Assembly: GCA_019120115.1 (NCBI GenBank)
Contig: DWVS01000150.1
Coordinates: 1 to 11,865 of the forward strand
Reading direction: 5' to 3'
From: Eisenbergiella intestinigallinarum
Lineage (GTDB): Bacteria > Bacillota > Clostridia > Lachnospirales > Lachnospiraceae
DNA: 11,865 bases
Part shown: piece by piece, positions 5,118-10,630 of the stretch
How the letters are laid out: every line of letters begins with the position of its first letter
Position numbering within the stretch: position 1 is the stretch's first letter
The notes under the pieces: model-generated
What the model was told of the DNA's origin: nothing
The model's database searches: none
Seen by the model: the letters and a program-made list of their open reading frames with translations, nothing else
Made by a program: the position numbers and the translations under genes

Positions 5118-6295
5118 GTGAGAACAGAAAAACATCCGTTTTTGAGAATGGCCTGATCTGGTTTGGCGCGGGTGTTTCCATAGCGGAGATTCTGACGGGA
5201 ACCTATCTGGCTCCGCTCGGTCTGATCAATGGAATCGCAGCGGTTCTGCTGGGACATCTCATCGGCTGTGCCATGATGTTTGCGGCCGGGTTGATTGGAG
5301 CGCGGACCAGGAAAAGCGCCATGGAGACGGTGAAGATGAGTTTCGGACAGAAGGGAGGACTTCTGTTCTCGGCGCTCAATGTGCTGCAGCTGGTGGGATG
5401 GACGGGAATCATGATCTTTGACGGCGCTCTGGCTGCAAACGGAACGGCGGCCGTGGGCGCCTGGATCTGGTGCATCGTAATCGGAGCGTTGATCCTTCTC
5501 TGGATTGCCGTGGGCGTTACCAATCTGGGGAAGCTTAACACGGCGGCAATGGCAGCGCTTTTTCTTCTCACGATAGTCCTGTGTGCTGTGATCTTCGGGC
5601 AGGGAGCAGGACAGACGGCTGCGGGTGAAGTCATGACATTCGGCGCGGCTGTGGAACTGTCCGTTGCAATGCCCCTTTCCTGGCTGCCCGTGATCAGCGA
5701 TTATACCCGGGAGGCCGAAAAGCCGGTGAAGGCCACGGCGGTCAGCGTGATTGTTTACGGTCTGGTGAGCTGCTGGATGTATATCATCGGAATGGGAGCT
5801 GCGATTTTTACGGGAGAAACGGACATCGCCGCGATCATGGTGAAGGCAGGCCTGGGAATCGCAGGGCTTCTGATCATCATCTTTTCCACGGTGACGACCA
5901 CATTCCTGGATGCCTATTCCGCCGGTGTGTCCTTTGAATCCATTTTCCCGAAATGGAAGGGAAAACAGGTGGGAATTGCAGTGACTGTGATCGGAACTTT
6001 TGCGGCCATTCTGTTTCCCATGGACGATATTACGGATTTCCTCTATCTGATCGGCTCTGTTTTCGCGCCGATGATCGCGGTGCAGATCGCGGATATTTTC
6101 CTCCTGAAAAAGGAGGAGAAAAAGAAGGATTTTGAGGTGAAAAATCTGGTGATCTGGCTCGCCGGTTTTCTGCTTTACCGTTTTCTGATGACCGTGGATA
6201 TTCCGGTAGGTAATACATTGCCTGATATGGCGGCCGTGATTCTGATCTGTCTGCTGGTCCATGCCGTGGAAAGCAGGAAAGACGTGAAAGGCTGA
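5114..6295 (+). CDS. cytX: CytX, predicted hydroxymethylpyrimidine transporter (NCS1 family)
   Basis: This 393-residue integral membrane protein belongs to the nucleobase:cation symporter-1 family, CytX branch. That branch is predicted from thiamine-gene clustering and TPP control to import HMP. About twelve hydrophobic segments are visible, starting with IWFGAGVSIAEILTGTYLA near residue 15. The PLSWLPVISDYTREA block near residue 195 and TTFLDAYSAG near 268 are conserved positions of the family. ATG 5114 overlaps the thiD stop by 4 nt and is preceded by GGGGAGGGA at 5098-5106. The context, with the HMP kinase gene overlapping it, supports HMP as the substrate. Transport specificity is inferred, not shown by sequence. 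The C-terminus ends with a short charged cytoplasmic tail. Confidence 0.93.
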   Translation: MSENRKTSVFENGLIWFGAGVSIAEILTGTYLAPLGLINGIAAVLLGHLIGCAMMFAAGLIGARTRKSAMETVKMSFGQKGGLLFSALNVLQLVGWTGIMIFDGALAANGTAAVGAWIWCIVIGALILLWIAVGVTNLGKLNTAAMAALFLLTIVLCAVIFGQGAGQTAAGEVMTFGAAVELSVAMPLSWLPVISDYTREAEKPVKATAVSVIVYGLVSCWMYIIGMGAAIFTGETDIAAIMVKAGLGIAGLLIIIFSTVTTTFLDAYSAGVSFESIFPKWKGKQVGIAVTVIGTFAAILFPMDDITDFLYLIGSVFAPMIAVQIADIFLLKKEEKKKDFEVKNLVIWLAGFLLYRFLMTVDIPVGNTLPDMAAVILICLLVHAVESRKDVKG

Positions 6296-6321
6296 TTATT
6301 GCCGTCCGAAGATGCGTAAGC

Positions 6322-6350
6322 TTGACGGAACCCCGCGGGAATGTTATTCT
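6322..6350 (+). promoter_or_regulatory. Candidate promoter of the LysR-family gene
   Basis: TTGACG (6322-6327, five of six matches) and TATTCT (6345-6350, four of six) are separated by 17 bp. Transcription would start near 6357, inside the dyad ATTAACTTTAGGTTAAT (6354-6370), a good position for repression by a bound regulator. Prediction from sequence. Confidence 0.45.
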
Positions 6351-6383
6351 GGTATTAACTTTAGGTTAATGCCAGAATTTTTT
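6346..6383 (+). terminator. Intrinsic terminator of the thiamine operon, possibly also a LysR-type operator
   Basis: ATTCTGGTATTAAC (6346-6359) pairs with GTTAATGCCAGAAT (6365-6378) across 14 bp with one wobble and a TTTAG loop, followed by six T residues (6378-6383). This is a good Rho-independent terminator 50 nt after the cytX stop. The inner dyad ATTAAC-N5-GTTAAT contains a T-N11-A pattern (T6356, A6368), the LysR-family binding form, and it overlaps the predicted start of the next transcript. Both roles are possible. Confidence 0.75.
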
Positions 6384-6402
6384 AGCGGGAAACGGAGACA
6401 GC

Positions 6403-6422
6403 TTACGCCGCAGGCGGCGTAA
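6403..6422 (+). other. Perfect hairpin just before the LysR gene ribosome binding site
   Basis: TTACGCCG (6403-6410) pairs exactly with CGGCGTAA (6415-6422) around a CAGG loop. The Shine-Dalgarno AGGAGGA begins 1 nt later at 6424. There is no T tract, so it is not a terminator. A role in mRNA 5'-end stability or translation is possible. Confidence 0.6.
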
Positions 6423-6435
6423 CAGGAGGAAAGAC

Positions 6436-7326
6436 ATGTATAACAGTCAGCTTGCCATTTTTGTCTGTGTAGCGGATTGCGGAAGCTTTACCAGAGCGGC
6501 ATCGAAGCTCTATATCTCCCCGACTGCCGTCATGAAGCAGATGAACGCGCTGGAGGCACATCTGGATCTGAAGCTGATCGAGCGGTCTTCCCACGGCATT
6601 CGTCTGACACCGGCAGGAGAAGTGATCTACAGGGACGCCAGGTTCCTCTTTGATTTTTCCCAAAAATCCATTGAGAATGCGAAGCAGGCCATGAAGACCT
6701 ATGATACCACCTTTTGTGTGGGTACTTCTCTGCTGAATCCGGCAAAACCCTTTATGGATATCTGGTATCGGGTAAACAGGGATTTCCCGGGATATCGGCT
6801 GCATCTCGTACCCTTTGAGGATGACCATGAGGGGATCCTTTCGGAGATCGAAGGGCTTGGCGAAAAATTTGATTTTCTGGTGGCGGTCTGCGACTCCAGA
6901 AGCTGGCTGGACAAGTGCAGCATGCTTCCACTGGGCAGCTACCGGAAGATGTGCGCCGTTTCCAGGGAGCATCCGCTGGCCGGGAAGAAAAAGCTGAAGA
7001 TAACGGATCTGTATGGGCAGACGCTGATGATGGTACAGACCGGGGATTCCGAGGTGAACGACAGACTGCGGGCGAATCTGCAGCGGGAGCATCCGCAGAT
7101 TCGGATTGAGGATACACCCCGCTTCTATGATATTTCTGTTTTCAACCGTTGTGCGGAAACGGGAAATGTGCTGCTTACGCTGGAGTGCTGGAAGGACGTG
7201 CATCCGGGGCTGATAACGATTCCTGTGGAGTGGGATTACAGGATTCCCTATGGTCTTCTGTATGCGCAGAATCCGCCGGAGGATGTACGCAGGTTTGTGG
7301 AAGCGGTAAGAGCGGCGATGAGATGA
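6436..7326 (+). CDS. LysR family transcriptional regulator
   Basis: The 296-residue protein has an N-terminal winged helix-turn-helix (residues 1-62) with the recognisable GSFTRAASKLYISPTAVMKQ helix-turn-helix and the following LEAHLDLKLIERSSHGIRLT segment, then a linker helix and a substrate-binding domain from about residue 90 to the end (FCVGTSLLNPAKPFMD onward). Length is standard for the family. ATG 6436 follows AGGAGGA at 6424-6430. The ligand cannot be read from sequence. It lies in the same direction as the thiamine operon, after the terminator at 6346-6383 and before the beta-glucoside operon; it could regulate either or neither. The 17-bp dyad at its own promoter suggests autoregulation. 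No terminator is evident after its stop. Confidence 0.93.
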   Translation: MYNSQLAIFVCVADCGSFTRAASKLYISPTAVMKQMNALEAHLDLKLIERSSHGIRLTPAGEVIYRDARFLFDFSQKSIENAKQAMKTYDTTFCVGTSLLNPAKPFMDIWYRVNRDFPGYRLHLVPFEDDHEGILSEIEGLGEKFDFLVAVCDSRSWLDKCSMLPLGSYRKMCAVSREHPLAGKKKLKITDLYGQTLMMVQTGDSEVNDRLRANLQREHPQIRIEDTPRFYDISVFNRCAETGNVLLTLECWKDVHPGLITIPVEWDYRIPYGLLYAQNPPEDVRRFVEAVRAAMR

Positions 7327-7437
7327 GTGGAATTGCCGTGCGTTTTCCGGCCTTTTCTAAAATGGGAAGGAAAAGGAAATATGCACAAAAATCCCTATTC
7401 TGTTTTGACGTAAATAGACAAAATTGAACCGGAAAGC

Positions 7438-7466
7438 TTGACAGGTTTCGTCATATATGGTATGGT
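7438..7466 (+). promoter_or_regulatory. Sigma-A promoter of the licT-PTS-beta-glucosidase operon
   Basis: A consensus TTGACA (7438-7443) and TATGGT (7461-7466) are separated by exactly 17 bp. Transcription would begin near 7473, about 20 nt before the RAT hairpin, as expected for a BglG/LicT-controlled leader. I saw no convincing catabolite-responsive (cre) site around it. Confidence 0.8.
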
Positions 7467-7494
7467 TCTCACAGAAATAAACGAATGACTCCTT

Positions 7495-7526
7495 CAGGTT
7501 TGTTACTGTATGGCAGGCAAGACCTG
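7495..7526 (+). promoter_or_regulatory. Ribonucleic antiterminator (RAT) for LicT/BglG-type binding
   Basis: The segment has the conserved RAT order: outer stem CAGGT (7495-7499) with ACCTG (7522-7526), TGTTACTG (7501-7508), a short apical loop, and GGCAGGCAAGACC (7512-7524). BglG/LicT/SacY proteins bind this hairpin as dimers and hold it in the antiterminator form. Its 3' half (AGACC, 7520-7524) is also the base of the terminator stem at 7520-7587, so the two structures exclude each other. The spacer between TTACTG and GCAGGC is 4 nt, one less than the 5 nt of the E. coli bgl and B. subtilis sequences I recall. Confidence 0.95.
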
Positions 7527-7587
7527 ATATTACATGCGGCAGGAAGCGGTATGTCCGGTGGAATGCGTGTAATAGGGGTCTTTTTTT
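7520..7587 (+). terminator. Leader terminator controlled by LicT antitermination
   Basis: AGACC (7520-7524) pairs with GGTCT (7577-7581) and TATTACATGC (7528-7537) pairs with GCGTGTAATA (7565-7574), with an internal loop between the two helices, followed by seven T residues at 7581-7587. The stem shares AGACC with the RAT. In the absence of active LicT, transcription should end here, 29 nt before the licT start. Confidence 0.92.
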
Positions 7588-7615
7588 ATTGCTGTTTTTG
7601 AAGAGGGATTGAGAT

Positions 7616-8473
7616 ATGAGCCGGTGGACGGTGAAGAGTGTAATCAACAACAATGTGGTCAGCGCCCGAAACGAGCGCAATCAGGAAAGAATCCTGACCG
7701 GACGCGGGATCGGCTTTCGCGCGAAACCGGGAGACGAGGTGGACGCGTCCAGGGTGGAGAAGGAATTTTTCCTGAAATCAAAAAATATTTCCGGAAAGCT
7801 GTATGCCCTGCTGGCACAGACGCCCGAGGTCTATATGGAGATCACGGACGCCATCGTGAAGAAGGCGGAGGAAGCGCTCGGAAAGGAACTGAATGAAACC
7901 ATCTATCTGAATCTCATCGATCATCTTTCTTTTGCCGTATCCCGGATGAAGCAGGGAATGAATTTCAAGAACGTGCTTCTCTGGGAGATTCGGAATTTTT
8001 ATCCGAAGGAATACGAAACGGCGCTTTACGGCCTGGCCCTGATCGAAGAAAAGACCGGGGAAAAGCTGCCGGAGGACGAAGCCGGTTCCATCGCCATGCA
8101 CATCGTAAACGCCGAGTTTGATTATGAAAATACAAACGACGCGGTGCGCATGACTGAGCTGGTGCACAAGATCATCAGCGTGGTGCGCTATCAGTACCAT
8201 ATAAATTTCAACGAGGAATCGCTGCATTTTGTCCGGTTTGTAACGCACCTGAAATTTTTTGCCCAGAGGCTGTTTCAGGACAAGATGCTGGACGGGGACG
8301 ACGGGGAGCTGTCCAGCCTGATCCGGACCCAGTATGCGGACAGCTACGCCTGTGCGGAGAAAATCGCAAAGCTGGTGTGGAACGATTACCAGATTGCGGT
8401 TCCGGAGGAAGAGCTGGTCTACCTTGCCGTGTATATCCGGAGGATCACGGCGGCGAACGATGATAAGGAATAA
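7616..8473 (+). CDS. licT: LicT/BglG family transcription antiterminator
   Basis: This 285-residue cytoplasmic RNA-binding regulator has a co-antiterminator (CAT) domain at residues 1-60 (VKSVINNNVVSARNERNQER, then ILTGRGIGFRAKPGDEV), PRD1 at about 70-170 and PRD2 at about 175-285. When beta-glucoside is being transported it should bind the RAT in its own leader and allow read-through. The phosphorylatable histidines can be placed by comparison with B. subtilis LicT: His103 in IDHLSFA and His162 in IAMHIVNAE (PRD1), and His211 in RFVTHLKFFAQ (PRD2). The second PRD2 site, LTIHIERV in B. subtilis, reads LAVYIRRI here, so Tyr273 replaces the expected histidine. ATG 7616 has AGAGGG at 7603-7608. 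The gene lies upstream of the PTS permease as in E. coli bglG-bglF. Confidence 0.95.
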   Translation: MSRWTVKSVINNNVVSARNERNQERILTGRGIGFRAKPGDEVDASRVEKEFFLKSKNISGKLYALLAQTPEVYMEITDAIVKKAEEALGKELNETIYLNLIDHLSFAVSRMKQGMNFKNVLLWEIRNFYPKEYETALYGLALIEEKTGEKLPEDEAGSIAMHIVNAEFDYENTNDAVRMTELVHKIISVVRYQYHINFNEESLHFVRFVTHLKFFAQRLFQDKMLDGDDGELSSLIRTQYADSYACAEKIAKLVWNDYQIAVPEEELVYLAVYIRRITAANDDKE

Positions 8474-8656
8474 GGCTTAAAAAAATTGTTAAAAGCGGAA
8501 ATCGGGAGGCCGGCAGCTTACTGCAGAGGCGGCAGGCTTCCTTCAACAGCGGCGCGGAAAGGTGGCTTCTTTCGCAGCGCTGCGAACCGCAATCAGCGGC
8601 TGCGCCGGGAGGCGGAGATAGATTTCAAAAATGAAGTGCTAAGAAGAGGTGGAAGT
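8474..8656 (+). other. GC-rich structured gap between licT and the PTS gene, with a RAT-like element
   Basis: This 183-nt gap has no gene. It contains TTACTG (8518-8523) and GGCAGGC (8531-8537) enclosed by GGAGGCC (8505-8511) and GGCTTCC (8535-8541), an arrangement like a RAT but with a 7-nt rather than about 4-nt spacer between those two boxes and no T tract afterward. Further on are a perfect 16-bp palindrome TTCGCAGCGCTGCGAA (8571-8586) and a pairing of CGGCGC with GCGCCG around it. The PTS ribosome binding site AGAGGTGGAAG (8644-8654) closes the gap. In E. coli a second RAT/terminator pair sits at the equivalent place; here it is at most degenerate. Confidence 0.4.
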
Positions 8657-10549
8657 ATGGATTATAAGAAAATGGCTGCCGAGATTTTAAAACTCGTCGG
8701 CGGTGAAAAGAATGTGTCAGGCGTTACAAATTGTATGACCCGTCTGCGTTTCAGTCTGAATGATCCGAAAAAGGCGGACGTGGAAGGCATTAAAAAGGTA
8801 AAGGGCGTTCAGGGCGTTGTGACCAAGAACGGCCAGTTCCAGGTGGTAATCGGAACGGATGTGGGAAATGTCTGCGACGAGATCAAGAAGCTTGGAAATT
8901 TTGGAGACAACATGGCTCCGGCGGATAATGACAAGGAAGAGAAAAAGGGAATTGTGTCGATGTTCTTCGGCACGCTGACCGCAATCTTCCAGCCGGTGAT
9001 CCCTGCTCTGGCAGGCTCCGGTATGATCAAGGCGCTGCTGGCGCTTCTGGTGGCACTGCATCTGGTGGATTCCGGATCTCAGACCTACCAGATTTTCAAT
9101 GCGTTCGGCGACGCGCTGTTCTACTTCTTGCCGTTCATTCTGGCGGTTTCCGCAGCGAAGCGGTTCAAGTGCAGCCCTTACATAGCGGCGGTGCTGGCAG
9201 GCGTTCTGCTGCATCCCAGCTTCACCGGCCTGAATACCGGAGATCCTGTGCATCTGTTCGGCTTCATCCCGGTGACCATGGTTTCCTACAGCAGCAGCGT
9301 GGTTCCGATTCTGCTGATCGTGTGGGTACAGTCCTATATTGAGAAATTTGCCAACAAGTATTCTCCCAAGGCGGTCAAGATTTTCCTGGCGCCCATGATC
9401 ACCATCATCGTGACGGGCATTCTGGGAATCACCATTGCCGGCCCTCTCGGAAATCTGGTGGGTCAGGTGATCGCCATCGGCTTCAACTGGCTGAATGATT
9501 ATGCGGGATGGGTAATTCCGTTCCTGATGGGTGCGTTCTGCCCGTTCTTCGTCATGACGGGTATGCACTACTGCTTCGCGCCGATTCAGACGATTCAGTA
9601 CGCGACTCTGGGCTACGGCACCATTCTTGGGCCCGGTATGCTGGCTTCCAACATCGCGCAGGGAACCGCTGCCCTTGTGGTTGGCTTCCGTACGAAGAAT
9701 AAGGAGCTGAAGCAGGTTGCCCTTTCCGCTGGCGTGACCGGTCTGATGGGAATTACGGAGCCCGCCCTTTACGGTGTTACGCTTCGGCTGAAAAGGCCCC
9801 TGTACGCTACGATCATCGGCGGCGGTATCGCGGGTCTGTATGCAGGTATTACCGGAATTCACACCTTCTCCTCCACCACAGCCGGTATTTTCGCCCTTCC
9901 GGTATATATCGGCGGCGACGGTTTCGGCAACGTGATCAACGCGGTGATTACAATTCTCATTTCCATCGTGGCGACCGCCATTGCCACCCTGATCCTGGGC
10001 TTTGATGATCCCAAGGAGGAGACGGAGGATACGGCGGCGGAGCTTCCCGCAGCTGAGGAAAATGCAGCGCGGAAGGCAGCTTCTCCTGCAGCCAATATCG
10101 TGATTGACTCTCCCATCGAGGGAAAGGTGATTCCGTTAAGCGAAGTGAAGGATGATGTTTTTTCCAATGAAATCGTAGGAAAGGGAGCAGCGGTTGTTCC
10201 GGTAAAGGGAGAGGTGCGCGCCCCTGAGGATGGCACCATCATGTCCGTATTCGACACAGGACATGCGCTGGGCATGCAGACGAAGGACGGCGTGGAGCTT
10301 CTGATCCACATCGGTCTGGATACGGTGGAACTGAAAGGAAAATATTTCCAGGTACACGTGAAGCAGGACGACGAAGTGAAGAAGGGAGATCTGCTGATCA
10401 CCTTCGATCCGGAAGGAATCAAGAGCGCGGGCTATGACATCACGACTCCCGTGCTGGTAAGCAACTCGGCTGATTATCTGGATGTGGTTGCAAAGAAGGA
10501 CGGACAGGCGGGAGCCGGTCTGATCACAGTTTTGACTCATAAGGCATAA
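8657..10549 (+). CDS. bglF: Beta-glucoside-specific PTS permease, EIIB-EIIC-EIIA
   Basis: This 630-residue inner-membrane permease transports and phosphorylates beta-glucosides (such as salicin, arbutin or cellobiose-like sugars) with phosphate from HPr. Domain order is EIIB (1 to about 85; phospho-cysteine at residue 26 in GVTNCMTRLRF), EIIC (about 105-455; membrane-spanning, with the conserved GITEPALYG at 365-373, Glu368), an Ala/Glu-rich linker (about 458-483), and EIIA (484-630; GHALGM with His536 and the phospho-histidine His551 in LLIHIGLDTVELKG). All active residues are present. ATG 8657 is chosen because AGAGGTGGAAG precedes it and MDYKKMAAEILKLVGG is the family start; a longer in-frame extension to 8486 has no homologous look. 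Its EIIB probably phosphorylates LicT on PRD1 when no sugar is present. The exact sugar is inferred from the BglF-type family, the LicT regulator and the GH1 enzyme. bglF and bglP are both used for this family. Confidence 0.95.
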   Translation: MDYKKMAAEILKLVGGEKNVSGVTNCMTRLRFSLNDPKKADVEGIKKVKGVQGVVTKNGQFQVVIGTDVGNVCDEIKKLGNFGDNMAPADNDKEEKKGIVSMFFGTLTAIFQPVIPALAGSGMIKALLALLVALHLVDSGSQTYQIFNAFGDALFYFLPFILAVSAAKRFKCSPYIAAVLAGVLLHPSFTGLNTGDPVHLFGFIPVTMVSYSSSVVPILLIVWVQSYIEKFANKYSPKAVKIFLAPMITIIVTGILGITIAGPLGNLVGQVIAIGFNWLNDYAGWVIPFLMGAFCPFFVMTGMHYCFAPIQTIQYATLGYGTILGPGMLASNIAQGTAALVVGFRTKNKELKQVALSAGVTGLMGITEPALYGVTLRLKRPLYATIIGGGIAGLYAGITGIHTFSSTTAGIFALPVYIGGDGFGNVINAVITILISIVATAIATLILGFDDPKEETEDTAAELPAAEENAARKAASPAANIVIDSPIEGKVIPLSEVKDDVFSNEIVGKGAAVVPVKGEVRAPEDGTIMSVFDTGHALGMQTKDGVELLIHIGLDTVELKGKYFQVHVKQDDEVKKGDLLITFDPEGIKSAGYDITTPVLVSNSADYLDVVAKKDGQAGAGLITVLTHKA

Positions 10550-10557
10550 GGAACGCA

Positions 10558-10583
10558 GGACCGGGCTGTCTGCAGCCCGGTCC
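10558..10583 (+). other. Perfect 11-bp hairpin between the PTS and 6-phospho-beta-glucosidase genes
   Basis: GGACCGGGCTG (10558-10568) pairs exactly with CAGCCCGGTCC (10573-10583) around a TCTG loop. No T tract follows (the next bases are CTCCGCTGG), so it is not a classical intrinsic terminator. It may act as a 3'-end stabiliser of the upstream message or a processing site that sets unequal expression of the two genes. Confidence 0.7.
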
Positions 10584-10598
10584 CTCCGCTGGAATATA

Positions 10599-10616
10599 TG
10601 CCGCCTGAAGGCGGCA
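10599..10616 (+). other. GC-rich hairpin just before the 6-phospho-beta-glucosidase ribosome binding site
   Basis: TGCCGCC (10599-10605) pairs exactly with GGCGGCA (10610-10616) around a TGAA loop. The Shine-Dalgarno AGAGG (10622-10626) begins 5 nt later. It resembles the hairpins placed just before the thiW and lysR ribosome binding sites. Confidence 0.6.
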
Positions 10617-10630
10617 GGAAAAGAGGATGT

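Noticed and set aside
5093..6262. A 389-codon open frame on the minus strand opposite cytX
   Set aside because: It is rich in His, Arg and Gln, with no family resemblance, and runs across the whole of a convincing transporter gene; it reflects the codon bias of cytX.
7327..7437. A possible terminator after the LysR gene (CCTTTTC with GAAAAGG near 7350-7377)
   Set aside because: The stem is short with a 12-nt loop and no T tract follows.
8486..8656. An N-terminal extension of the PTS permease starting at a TTG
   Set aside because: No ribosome binding site, no hydrophobic or EIIB-like sequence, and the family N-terminus starts at the ATG at 8657 behind a good Shine-Dalgarno.
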